From assembly GCA_905178155.1 (NCBI GenBank), contig CAJINV010000001.1, positions 13,328,635 through 13,392,634 on the forward strand: a stretch of 64,000 bases of DNA. The letters run 5' to 3'. The position numbers and the translations under genes were made by a program. Below, one piece after another: positions 10,110 to 20,985 of the stretch. Origin of the DNA: Amoebophrya sp. A120. Lineage: Eukaryota; Sar; Dinophyceae; Syndiniales; Amoebophryaceae. Every line of letters starts with the position of its first letter. The stretch's first letter is position 1. The notes beneath the pieces are model-generated. The model had not been told where the DNA came from and searched no databases. It saw nothing but the letters and a program-made list of their open reading frames with translations.

Positions 10110-12347
10110 CTATCCCAGCGTCATCCATGGCGTCTTTTCGTTTTTCTGAACCTTTTTCAGAGCCTCTAGACTGGGTGGGGCGTTCATGTCAAGCCGTTTT
10201 ATTCGGTTTTCCTCCTCTATTCTCTGAAGCCTTCTTTCGGCGTTGCGCGCACCATGCTTCTTCCCGTGGAACTTCCAAGAGAGTTGCCTAAAGGCCTCTT
10301 TCGCCGTGTTCACGCGCCCAAACTCATCCTTATACTCGATCTTCACGTCGCCTTCGTTGGTTCCAATATCAAGCACGCCGCCCTCGGCGGTGTAGCGTTT
10401 CAGGTGTGAGCCTTGATCCTTGCCAAACCCGTCGCGCTCGCGTAAATATAGCAGGGCACTCGCCATACTGTTGTCCAAAGGCTTCTCGTGCAACTGCTCC
10501 TCCACGGCCTTCTGTTGCTGCTCTGAGACCACCGGCGCGCTGGAAGAGGAGCTGCTTTTGTGCTTCCTGGAATCGTTTATTCTCCGCTCGTTCGCGGCCT
10601 CGTCGTCGTGTAGTTTGAGCTTGTTCTCCCGCTCCTTCTTGAACCTGTGGATTGAATGTATTGCCATCAAGTTTGATCGGTAAATCGACTGAGCAGAACG
10701 CAAATCATGACAAGAAGCATAAATATGAAACGAAAGGAAAAAATCTAAAATTAATACGTTTCCATCCCCGCATAGGTTTCCTGCTTCGTCTTCTCCTCTT
10801 TCTGGTCGTGTGTCTGTACCGTGAGACAGAACTCGCTGGTCGCGCTGACCAACCGACTGTCTTTGTCCCTCGCCAGACCCGAGGATGCTACCAGAGCCTC
10901 TTCCGGTCGCAGCAGCTCCTGGACCTTTTTCAAGTCCCGTTTTGTCGTGGCGGCGGTCTTCTGCCGGCGGAGCTGCTCGTACAATTCCGGATCATCCTCG
11001 TCGCTGTCAACGTCGGCGCGGACCCTGAATTTCTGCATTTTCACCGGTGGTCGGTCAAACTCGTCCTCGTCGATGTTCAATTGCTTTCTTTTGTTTTGCT
11101 TCTTGGCCTGTTTCGCGATTTTTTTCCGGAATTTCACCTCTTCCGCCTGGTCCATGACGTCCGACTGGAATTTCAGTGTGCTGATTTCTCCGTCCGCCTG
11201 GTCGGCAAGTGCCATTTCCTTCAGTTTCTGCTCGGCCACGGCTGAGTGCGCGTCCGCCATCGTGAAACCAGTGGCGCGGGTGGGGAGCTCATCGTACTTC
11301 GCGAGGATGTCGCCGGTTTGCTGGTCACCGTGGTAGCCTCGGGAAGGGTCGTAGTTCGCTTTTTGCTTCTTCCGCTCTTCACGTTGTTTCTGTTTGGATC
11401 ATCGATCGTTTTGGAGCGCTAAAATTAATCGAGCGGCGCTGCAGAGACACAGAATTTGAGTCAATCTGTTGCTGCTGAAAAGTGCACTTTACTTTTTGTT
11501 TTTTTCACCAGGCAACCATCAAACCAAATAGAAATACCAGTTTAAACGCGTCAGTCTTGTTAATGTCTTCCAGCAGATCCATCTCGCTGTTCAGGGTGCC
11601 GTCGAGGGTTACTATCCTTTCGTCCGCAAGCGTCAGAATCGCCTGCTCGCCCTCCTGGAAATCCGCCATGTCGTGCGTCACCTGAGAATCGATCATGAAT
11701 CAACTCTAATATGCGTTGTCGTCCTTTTTCCCGTTCAGTTAAAGAAAATCGAAGAAAAACAATTCATTATCATTGTCAGAAGCAGAACGCCAAACAAAAA
11801 GCTGAAAGAAAATACCCTGAAGTTATCCAACGACGGTCCGTCTCCCGCCTCCTCTTTTTGCTTGGTCGCACGGTTCTTCGCCGCGGCGCGCTCGAGGTTC
11901 CGCGAGCTTGTCGTGTGGTGGCTGCTGGCCCATGCCTGCAAATCATCGTCATCGTCCAGGATGTCGCCGAGACCGCGACCGCTTGCAAGTTTGGCCCGCT
12001 CCCTGTTGAGAGATTTTGGTTCGCAATGAATCTTCATTTTCTACCGCAGAAAGAAATGGATTCAGTTTCGGCTCGTCACAACACGTACACAGCTAAACAA
12101 AGTAAATTCGCAAGAGCAAAAAAATGTACCTCTTCCTCTTGTCCTGCTGCTTCGCGGCGACTGCATCGTGTTTTGCGGCGTCCTTCTTCGCTTTTTCTGC
12201 CCAGTGGTCTAATGGTGCGTCCGAGGTTCCGTCTACCGCTTTGCCGTCTTCTTCTATTCGGAGAGGTTTTAGACCGAGTTTCCTACGCTCCTCGTTCCAT
12301 TCGGCAACGGTCTTGGTGACCTCCTGGGCACCGTCTGTCGATGCCAT
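10110..12347 (-). CDS. SART1: U4/U6.U5 tri-snRNP protein SART1/Snu66
   Basis: Spliceosomal tri-snRNP component, 571 residues from five exons (12130-12347, 11816-12002, 11538-11681, 10758-11389, 10110-10644), shorter than animal SART1 (~800). The N-terminus has a Hub1-interacting (HIND) motif, VAEWNEERRKLGLKPL. Exon 3 carries VTHDMADFQEGEQAILTL, matching the SART1 core, and exon 4 has ILAKYDE, as in the family. The C-terminus matches strongly: DVKIEYKDEFGR, AKEAFRQLSWKFHGKKHG, ERRLQRIEEE and EKTPWMTLG. A Lys/Arg-rich region in exon 4 suits nuclear localisation. All four donors begin GTA. Start is the ATG immediately upstream of the HIND motif. Confidence 0.93.
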
Positions 12348-13188
12348 ATTTCTTCTAAAGCACAAAATCTCCGTGCCCAGAAACGTGAGCGTGAGCGTGA
12401 CTGAATATACTTACAGATTTGAAATTTCGTGACAACGTCAGGGGCAGGTTTCTGAGTCACTACACCAACACGAATGGGGGTCAAACACGATTCATCACTT
12501 GGACTTTCTGATATTGTTCAACGCAAAAAAAATCCATACTAACTTATCGAAAAACATCAGTATTTCATTTTGAAGTAAACATACCTAGATCGACCCTGGC
12601 GGTTTCAGGTGCGGCTATCACTTTGGAATGTCATCAATACGCGTTTTATGTCCATATTCATGGTCCTTGCGCACATCATTCATACTTGAACAAGACCAAG
12701 AGCAAACCGAAATTGGCAATCCAATATTACTTCCTCGCCTACTCTTTTTGGAACTGAAAAATCATCGTGACCATGAGCAAGAACAACCAGCTTAATTATA
12801 ATTTGGAACCTCAACATCTTCCACGACTTCTTTGCTATATGACGCTTGTTTGATTTTTTTGTTTCTAGAATTTTGGTTTGCCACAGCTCTGATAAAACCT
12901 TGCGCAATTCTTGATTTCCATATTTCTTGTCTTTTGGCTTCAGAGTATGATCAACTTCGCGACACGGCATCAACCAGAAAGAGACAATATATAAGATCAG
13001 GATCTTTTTGTAAGTTCAAGAACTTGCAATCAGAATCACCTACAGTCAATTTGAGTTTTTCGCAAGTACATTGTTTCCTTGTTCGGTGCTGCGATAGTTC
13101 AGGGTTTAAGGTTTATAGGACCAGGGTCTTCTGTCGTGCACATTCATCGGTAAGTGGAAGACTGAGGTTCTTAGTTCCGTGAAATCAG
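12348..13188. other. Intergenic, 5' side of SART1
   Basis: About 840 bp, AT-rich in the middle; no gene or repeat recognised. Confidence 0.45.
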
Positions 13189-14259
13189 CTACACCGACGG
13201 CGACGCAGCTGCTTGCTCCGGAGTCTGGGCGACCGGAGGCGCCGCGACCGGAGGCGGCGCGACCGGAGGCTGGTCCTGGGGGGGCACGGCCGGTTGTTCT
13301 TCTAGTTGTTGGTGATTGTCCAACCCATGCAAACGCTGGTTAAACTGATCCGCCATTTGATTCACTCCGTGGACACCGGCACCCACACCACCTGCAGCAA
13401 GATCCAATGCTCCTTTGTAGCCTGCCAATGCTCCTCCGTAGCCTGCGCTCACAGTATTTCCCACGGCAGTAGTTGCATTGTCGAAAGTATTTCCAGCACT
13501 GTTTGCAGCCCCTGCAACGGCCGCTCCCGTACGGCTAGCCGCGTTTCCAATTTCACCAGCAGCACTTGCAGCTGTCTGGCGAGGGTGCATCAACCAGCTG
13601 CCGCCTGTACCCATCGCATTGCCGAATGCTGCTGTAGATGACCCCAAAACTCCAGTTGCTTGAGTCCGCAAATCTTGAATATCATGTGCAATTCGACCTT
13701 GGGCATCTCCCAAAGCGGCTCCAATGTCCGCTGTATCTCTGCGTATCCTGTCACTGGCTTGTCTTTGCAAAACCGCGGCACTCTGTTCAGCATTCTCTAA
13801 TCCGGTTTCAACTATTTCACCGACTGCTCTGAAGGTTGTAGGTCGTGTTGTGCGACGCGTTAGGTGACTACTCGGAGATGAAGATGACACGGAGGATGAT
13901 GACAAGGATTCAACAAAAGCGGTGTTCTGCAAGGATTTCAATGGTCTTGAGAGTTCAAGCTCGCTTCCTGCTGTGCACGATGAAATCTTGCTCGACGAAG
14001 CGGCGCAGCTTTCGGTGCTAGTGCTCCCAAACTCCTCGTTTTTATGAACCAACCAATCCGTGAAGTTTTTGTGCCCGTGCTGCAGGAAGCTCGAGAAGTC
14101 CTCAACAATCTGCTGTTTGTCGTACATGATGTCGAAGAACAGAACTCGTGTCAACTCGGTACCGCAAAAGTTCGAAGTACGGATGCCACAGGTGCCGCTA
14201 GCAGAGAGCACGGGAACTTCTACTCCTGGTCGCTCTCGAAAGCAGGAATGTAGTTGAGT
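13189..14259 (-). CDS. Ala/Gly-rich protein, 3' exon
   Basis: Open minus-strand frame ending at the stop at 13189. It has no convincing ATG near its start, so it should be the last exon of a spliced gene. The first part contains Cys residues and LTRVLFFDIMYDKQQ, VEDFSSFLQHG and NFTDWLVHKNEEFG, which look like a folded domain I cannot name. The second half is an amphipathic Ala/Gly/Asn-rich repeat region (AGEIGNAASRTGAAVAGAAN and similar), somewhat like LEA or lipid-droplet-type helices. The tail is Pro/Ala/Val-rich with repeats of PPVAAPPVAQ type. The upstream junction is unresolved. Function unknown. Confidence 0.6.
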   Translation of the reverse strand, partial: TQLHSCFRERPGVEVPVLSASGTCGIRTSNFCGTELTRVLFFDIMYDKQQIVEDFSSFLQHGHKNFTDWLVHKNEEFGSTSTESCAASSSKISSCTAGSELELSRPLKSLQNTAFVESLSSSSVSSSSPSSHLTRRTTRPTTFRAVGEIVETGLENAEQSAAVLQRQASDRIRRDTADIGAALGDAQGRIAHDIQDLRTQATGVLGSSTAAFGNAMGTGGSWLMHPRQTAASAAGEIGNAASRTGAAVAGAANSAGNTFDNATTAVGNTVSAGYGGALAGYKGALDLAAGGVGAGVHGVNQMADQFNQRLHGLDNHQQLEEQPAVPPQDQPPVAPPPVAAPPVAQTPEQAAASPSV

Positions 14260-14426
14260 TCAGAAGCCCCTGAGTTACAAAATTTTTTTCGTACATTGTG
14301 ACGTATCTATGGACCTGTCCATGTCTCCGGTTCGAGCGGCAAATGCGAATGCCAGCATCTACTTCACATTTCACAATCACAAAAAAGTCTAATATATAAG
14401 TAATAAGTTACCTATATTATACTTAC

Positions 14427-14849
14427 GACACGACGACGATCGAGTGTCGACGATCTACCAGCTGCCTGAGCACGATCTCTTCATTCATTGCAAGCAGAGA
14501 GTACCTGTCGAGGCGTTTCCAGCGAGCCTCTTCTGCAAAAAAGTCTGACAACTCGATCCGCCTCACAGCCAATGGCGTACTTAGGTGCACTGGATTTCGC
14601 AACCCAGGTCCCGGAACAACTGCCTGCAGACCTAAATAAAGTATCACGGTCGGGCACATATACAGTTTGTGTTGAGTTAGGCATGGGCGTCCATAAAATC
14701 AATGATATCCGGACGACGCGTACCGAATCCAGCATCTATTTCAATTTCTACTGAAAACAGAAACAGAATCAAAAGCCAATACCTATTGCGGCGAACGCTC
14801 GAGCCGAAGCGGCAATCTCAATGATGAAGAGCACCAGACAGTTGCAGCA
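14427..14849 (-). CDS. Candidate upstream exons of the Ala/Gly-rich protein gene
   Basis: Three minus-strand segments fit together in phase with GTA donors and AG acceptors: 14783-14849 (hydrophobic LVLFIIEIAASARAFAAI, a possible membrane helix), 14724-14750 (VEIEIDAGFG) and 14427-14631 (LQAVVPGPGLRNPVHLS, then IELSDFFAEEARWKRLDR). The last ends GTGTC before GTAAGT. I could not find an in-phase acceptor joining it to the exon ending at 13189, so membership in the same gene is an inference. No family recognised. Confidence 0.35.
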
Positions 14850-15949
14850 CTAAACCTAAAGCCGAAGCACGGTATCCTCGGTTGCGAAATCAATCGTCCG
14901 CGGAAAGTAGCAATTGTAGTCCACGGTCGCGAACGCAATAATGTAAATTTTCTCCGAATTAGTATTTCTTGGAAAGTGGTCAATACATAGGTATTGAAAG
15001 TAGGAGTCCAGTTTTTCTGATTCTAATTCACAAAAGGAAGACGCTCAGCTGAAACGACGCGAAAGCAGGACCCAACTAAATTTTGGTTGATCTTCATGCA
15101 CATGTCGAATCGTCGTGCCTAAACGAGTTTTCATTGAGAGAGATAGCTGTAAAACTTCGATTTTAACCAAGTTGTGACGAGGTTAAGCTTTTGCATCGAT
15201 TGAACGGTCGCCGAGCTTCTACTTTAACTTTGATGACTTCGCTCGATTTTTCACCCTTCCGGTCCGGCGACGAGCCTCATGATTACACTCGTCACCGCTC
15301 GTTGCAACCCCCATCGACCCCACACGACACTTTTCTAAACGGAATCGACCTCGATCACGGATGCATTGCGATTGCCCGACTCTTTTTCATGATACATTAT
15401 CTACAAATATCTCGCAACATAGTGATTCACGAGAGCAAGCAGATGTACTTCATCTTAGCTTTGTTCACGAGATACTTTAATTGCCGCTCCGACAGTCTAG
15501 CAATTCGAACACTATTTGTTGAGCTCCATGATGCGCGCACTTACTTACTTACCGTTGAAAGTGGCGTTGCCGCTCGACTGGGATGTCCATCCTACCGAGA
15601 AGCTAGTCGCTCAAAACATCTCGAGTTGCAAGACGAAAGCACTCTGCCTCAGGCAGCAACCGGGCCAAAGAGTGTCGTGCAACCGCTGAAGATTGATTCC
15701 TTTTTTATTGCGAATTAATGCTTGTAGGCACGCTCACGCAGGGACGATATCACAATTCACAATTATTACAGTGTACGTTGCCAAAATCCGCGGCGACGTG
15801 CCCGCCTCGAAATCTTGATTTTGACTATGCTGCAACACACCGACATATTGCGGCGCACCGCGACAACGCCGCGCAACCAGGGAGGTGCGAAGACACACAT
15901 TCTTGTGCGCGCCAGCCGTCGTCACCGGAGCGAACAAGTAGCTTGTGCC
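14850..15949. other. Intergenic or unresolved 5' region
   Basis: Contains a plus-strand frame of 175 codons (15191-15718) starting MHRLNGRRAST. It is on the opposite strand to every other gene, has no recognisable domain and is probably chance. Short exon-like pieces on the minus strand near 14870-15080 could not be assembled. Confidence 0.4.
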
Positions 15950-18900
15950 TTATGTGCTAGCCTGATGCACTACAACCTTCACTTCCTTATCGTACGGCTC
16001 CTCCCTCTGGTGCACGTCCAGCAAGCTCAAGTACTTTGTCAACACCTGAAAATTTACCCGCAAACCCTCCGGGTTGTCTATCACGGAGCTACTGCTCGTT
16101 TCTATGAAACCGATCACTTGCACGTCGTGCCCGAATTCCTGTAGCATCCGCACGTACCGGATACTCCCGCCAATCGCGTGGGGATGTGACGCACCATACA
16201 GCTCCCTCGTCGCCTGTATCAAACCGCGATGCGGAGCACTTCGCGGATTACAGACAAAACCCTCGTACACGTCCGCTTCTCTCCGGTCGAAGATCCAGTG
16301 GAAATCCAAGCGGCCGAGTTTATTTGCCAGAGGTGCCGTGTCGGCGGTGCCATAAAGGGAGTATTTGGAATACGGACCGCGGGCGGGAAGCCGGTCCACG
16401 TGCTCGTTGAGGAGAGCGACCGCGCTTTCGAGCTGTTTTTTTTGTACATGAAAGGCACTCTACTCGCAGTCGCATCTTCAAAATGCCATGCATAGATATA
16501 ATTGACTTTGAATGCATGCCGATTGTATCAAACATGTGCAGTACTGTACCTTTCTCCTCGCTTCCTCTGGCCTTACGAACGGAGACAACCGAACGTCCCC
16601 AACCGCCGTGCAGTGCCCTGGTATCGTGTCACCACCTCCGTCGCAGCTGATTTGTGTAGGCTTCATGGTGCTCGAAACTTCAAACCCGTGCCGCCTGTCC
16701 TGCACCTGCGTTCCCTGCGTCATTTCGCGGTAGAACGTCCCTTGCAACCGGTCGAGCGCCGCCGTCAGCAACTCGAGCGCGTTGATACCCTGCTGCGGCT
16801 GCCCAGAGCCCGCGAGCTGCCCGAAAACCCCAAGTTTCCAGAACAGCGCAGACGTGGAGCCGCAAACTGGATGGCCGCCGGACCCTTGGAGGTAGAGAAC
16901 AGAACGGAGGTCGGAAAGGAGGCCGTCTGGGGGGTTTGTTGATTTTGAATGTGATCTTCAGACAACTTCGTCATCTTTTCATTCTCCTCACGACGGAGTG
17001 CAATTACCTCTTTTCCTTTTGGTGCAAGAAAAACCAAGCTAAGAATCATACCTTCCAGCATCCTGTCCACGCCAACGTCTCTACTGGCACTGTCCGGACT
17101 AAAAACCACTACGACGTCGCTTTGCAGAGCGGGTTTTTCCGCTGCGAACACTTCTAAAAGGCCAACCAGCAGTGCAACATGGAGCAGCTCAGGCGGAATC
17201 GCGGAGTGCTTGTCGTCGCTATGGGAGGATGAAGAGCCTCCGCTACTTCGTTGTAGTTTATCCACCGCTTCCCGCAGACTCTCGCCGATAGGGAAAAGAG
17301 TGAGAAATCCGACCGGCGCAAGCTTCTTGCTGGTCGTTGTGGAGCTCGTGGAGTAGGTTATTCGCAAATTTGCGAGTGGGCTTATTGGCTGGTCAGAAGT
17401 AGACTGATGTGCTGGCACCGCTTTATCAGTGCTTCTACCGTTTCCGTAGTCGAGAACATCAACCGTCAACCGGCGGGAGTACAGCTTCTCGACGTAGGAC
17501 TTGATCACGGTAGGTAGTGCTGGCAGGGCAGCAGCTGCAAGCTGCGCTGCTGGTGGCGCTGCCGCGCCGGAAGAAGCAGCCGCACTGCCCGAGCTCGTTG
17601 TCGCGGCGTCAGTGGGCTGCTCTACTGCACTTGCACTAGCGGCAGGACTATCCGAAGCATCTGCTATTCTGGATGCTAGATTAGTTTCTATCGCTTCCAA
17701 GAAATTTTGTGCGGATTTGAGAATCGAAAACCTTCTTGCTCGCACGCTATCCATCGGTGACGGGTGTAGAGAAGCGTAATCTGGAACGAGTGAAAGGCTC
17801 CCGTCGAGTAGAGGCTTGACTGGCTTCAATGGTTTCGAAGCGACCGGCTCTTGCTCCTCCTAATGTGAATGTTGAGTATCTATGTACTTAAATGCTTTTT
17901 TTTCCCTTTGCTTTACATGCCTCATCTTCGTGTCGTGTACCAACCAAACAAAAAATCATGTGCGCAGCATCAGCATGCTCGCTTACCTCCTGGTCCCACA
18001 GTTGAAATCGCTGCTCCCCTGCGTTTGTCAACTGTAAAAATGTCTGTGTCTGGAATCAATGTCATGCTGATTTTGAATTGTAAAAAAAATCTGTATTGCT
18101 TGAGCAGCAAAGAGAGTCCAAGTTTTGCTACACGGAAAGAGCATTTGTCATGCAGTATAGGCATCAGGAAGCCCTCACAAAATCTGTGATGCTAGGGCAT
18201 GCATCACAGACATCAGGAGTCATGCAAAATGTGCATGACAAACCTAGGGCCATCAGGAGTCATGCAAAATGTGCATGACAAACCTTCGTCGATCGATTGT
18301 GCCACTAGGGCCTTGTGTTCTGGCTACTCCGGATCGCAATCGATGGAGGGCGGGACCTGCACCGGCGACAGGCGCTACCCAACCAACCAACCAACCAAGC
18401 CTGGCAATCTTCCAGACCCAGACATTTTTACATTTGATAGCGTTTGTCTGGTGGTATAACGACGGACGGTTCCCTCCAAACGCAGACCCGGAAGACTTGA
18501 AAATATGCGGCAGCCCGATCGTCGACCCATCGGATCGGTAGGAGGATTTCTTCCGCGGCTGCTTCGTTGGGGAGTGTTCCTCCTGCCAGTACTCCACAAG
18601 CAAGACCAGCAGCGCAAACGCGATCGCTATGACCAAAAACGATACGAGCAGGCATCGCCAGGAGCAAAAACAATAGTTGCCGTCCGCCCGTCTGTCACCC
18701 CGGCGCGAGAACCCCGACCGCGGCCCGGATCTGCTTTCCGTCCCAGGCCGCCCGCCGGGGTCGTCGACCGTGACGGAGCGGTTCTGCTTGTTTCCGTCTA
18801 TCCCAGTTAGTTGCGTGTCCAAGCCGATCAGCTCCTGCGTGAAAACCGGTTCTTGCCGCTGTAGTTGTTGACCCCCACTGATTACACTGTCCTCAGGGGG

Positions 18901-19098
18901 CGCGCTTCTGGCGGACTGCGGCGCACTAGTCCGTTTGGAAGACGAAGAGGACGGCCACATGGGCGGCTGCGGGTCTGGGTTCTTGTATTGCGGGTAATTT
19001 GGACCTGGAGGTAGTGCCCCTGCAGCGACCCCTTTCTGTTTGGCCACTCGCCCCTTCGATTTGATTCGCTCAGTTTTATCGGATCCAAAAAAACCCAT
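15950..19098 (-). CDS. Membrane-anchored M20-family pseudoenzyme (acetylornithine deacetylase-like)
   Basis: 786 residues from five exons: 18440-19098, 17987-18020, 17052-17859, 16550-16926 and 15950-16432. Exons 1 and 2 are separated by an introner (18026-18439). Residues ~1-150 are charged and low-complexity, followed by one membrane helix (LLVSFLVIAIAFALLVLLVEYW). From about residue 250 the protein follows plant-type N-acetylornithine deacetylases in order: LLHVALLVGLLEVFAAEKPA, VVVVFSPDSASRDVGVDRML, GHPVCGSTSALFWKLGVFG, GINALELLTAALDRLQGTFY, VSSTMKPTQISCDGGGDTIP, TAVGDVRLSPF and ASHPHAIGGSIRYVRMLQEF. The metal-binding and catalytic positions are replaced: GMHMDV is GFLTLFP here, the aspartate before HVAL is missing, the Glu-Glu pair is PD, and the HSG histidine is absent. 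Probably not an active peptidase; role unknown. Confidence 0.82.
18026..18439. mobile_element. Introner-like element, family A (copy 2, enlarged)
   Basis: A 414 bp element with the family A inverted repeat: the left end reads TGTCAACTGT then AAAAATGTCTGTGTCTGG, and the right end inward TATCAAATGT then AAAAATGTCTGGGTCTGG. It is flanked by GCGTT at 18021-18025 and 18440-18444, and the match extends to 9 bp (GCGTTTGTC). Removal restores the codons for YHQTNAGEQRF. It contains a 35 bp tandem duplication (18211-18245 and 18251-18285) and a (CCAA)n run near 18379-18398, explaining its larger size. Same internal TTTGTSATGC-type boxes. Confidence 0.88.
18211..18285. repeat. 35 bp tandem duplication inside the introner
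   Basis: The unit beginning CATCAGGAGTCATGCAAAAT and ending GCATGACAAACCT occurs at 18211-18245 and again at 18251-18285, identical, with 5 bp between. Each copy carries one TCATGC and one GCATGACAAA box. Confidence 0.9.
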
Positions 19099-19580
19099 GA
19101 TCGCATTGATTGCCTACGTGGCGTCGTGCTCGTCTTTCTTTGTGTGCTTGTCTTCTCGAGCTATCGCACTAAACCAAGATCATATTCAAAAACAATCGGT
19201 AAGGCCGCGATACCAAGACAGATCTACTTGTACTTCTATGTACGAGACAAAAAAAAATTACGAAGCGTGCTTATGAAATAAAGCGAAAGAAACAGAAAGC
19301 AAGATAGTGCCGCACGACAGCAACACGGTCACGGCACTACAGATTGCATGAGGCACGAGACAAAGAGTCGCATCGAACAGATCCCGCATCTCCACTATCC
19401 CGAAAACCGTGCGTGGCGCCGACAACTGAACTGTGTCATGATGTGCAGCACCGAATCGGTGCGATGAGTATTTGTGTGAAACAGGGAACCACGTGACACG
19501 TGTAGTCCCGTGGTTTTTGTGTGCATTCGGTTGTAAAAGGATGAAACTGCGAGGTCGTGAAGCATTTCTGCCATGTTCAT
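19099..19580. other. Intergenic
   Basis: About 480 bp; nothing recognised. Confidence 0.45.
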
Positions 19581-20204
19581 TCAAACTTGTGTTGCGAGGA
19601 CGGTAGCGTCGGGCGCGGGTGGATACAACAGGTCCAGCACCTTGCCCTCGTACTGCTCTTGTTTCTCCGTATCTCGAACCACGACAACGTCGGCTTCTAT
19701 CCCTTCTTTTCGCAACTCGCTTTTTAGTGTCGAAGGAAACGCTGCTGCCATGGCTGTGGAGAGAATCGGTGATGTGTGAGTTTACGAACATCAACATGTC
19801 TAGAGCATTATAGAATTCGAGCAGAATTCAAATTCTCGTTGCTCCGAAACTCACTGTATGTAGTAGCTGCAACAGATCAAAGTGAAAGTACCTTTTTCGA
19901 CGATGATAACAGCTGCGGACTGGGTTTCGCAGCAGGCATTAAAGATGTTGAAGACGCTGACCGGCGCTTTTTTGATGCTTATTTCCAGCACGCAGTACAA
20001 CGAATGTGATTCCCGTACTCGTATCTCCACGTCGAAGCCTCGTTCTCGCATGTCCTGTTCCGCCTTTCGCCTTATCACCTCTGCGATGGTGGCGGTAAGG
20101 GTATCGTGGTCTACCATCGTCTTTGCGAACAGGGAAAACCGCCCCGCCTGCTTTTCGAGCGCCGCATCAGGATTCAGAATCAAGATGTTGATGTAAAGCA
20201 CCAT
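19581..20204 (-). CDS. Small two-exon protein of unknown function
   Basis: 161 residues from exons 19892-20204 and 19581-19753 (donor GTACTTTC, acceptor CCACAG, phase kept). Starts MVLYINILILNPDAALEK, with no clear signal peptide because the hydrophobic stretch is short. The body alternates charged helix and beta-like segments (ATIAEVIRRKAEQDMRERG, FDVEIRVRESHSLYCVLE, VSVFNIFNACCETQSAAVII), compatible with a small alpha/beta domain. It ends at a TGA after VLATQV. An upstream in-frame start is possible. Family not recognised. Confidence 0.7.
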
Positions 20205-20985
20205 GGTCTTTATCGCAACTGAACTCAAAAGAACCAGTGGGCGGGTAAACTAGTGTATAGAATCCTCCGTCGCCGCGGTAAACGACTGTAATATTCTGAC
20301 CTTAAGTTGCTGTATAAGCAGCAGAAAACATAGTTCTCGTCCTGCGCAACATACTGACTATCACTATGCACGCGGAGTGCTACGTTTGGTATCCTTCGCT
20401 CCGTGGACATGGATCTGGATGCTGTATTGGAAAGTAAAACAAGAACTCTGTATATCATTCGTTGTCTTTGTTTCCTTGGTTTTGAAGATAAGCAGCGTTA
20501 CCACCACTCGTCGTGAAGTGCGCTCTATACCTGTATCTCTCCTCTAAAGAAGAAGCCGTTTATTTCTCTCGTAATGTGTCGCTCCTGTTTCCTGGTTGAT
20601 ACAGTAGGCCGTATTGCGACAAGACAACACAAATAACACTTGGTCAGTTGCAGATACATAGGCATTTCCAGATGAATGCGACCTCAGTTGTGTGTAAGGA
20701 TAAACCTCCAGGACAAAAAGTTCGTCTACCTATGCCCAAAATATTCCGTTCCACGCTTTTGTTTACACTGCATTTTTACATAGTGGAGTTCGGCATCATC
20801 TTCCGTACGAAACTCAAACCAGAACCGTCTTCTAATTACTACCGTCATTTTACCAGAAACAAAGACTATCGCATTGTGCATTTTGTACGAAACATAAGAC
20901 GAGAATCGAATGAAAGTGAAGAGAAAAATGACTTGCGTCTAAATCGTCTTTCTCTTTCGTTCAAAATTTTGTATGACATTGACCG
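20205..20985. other. Intergenic
   Basis: About 780 bp without a convincing gene on either strand; no repeat seen. Confidence 0.45.

Noticed and set aside
15191-15718. Plus-strand open frame of 175 codons
   Set aside because: Opposite to all other genes, no recognisable domain, and irregular composition; length is within chance for this base composition.
4814-18439. Transposase coded within the introners
   Set aside because: Elements are 206-414 bp with no open frame of meaningful length; any mobilising enzyme must be encoded elsewhere.
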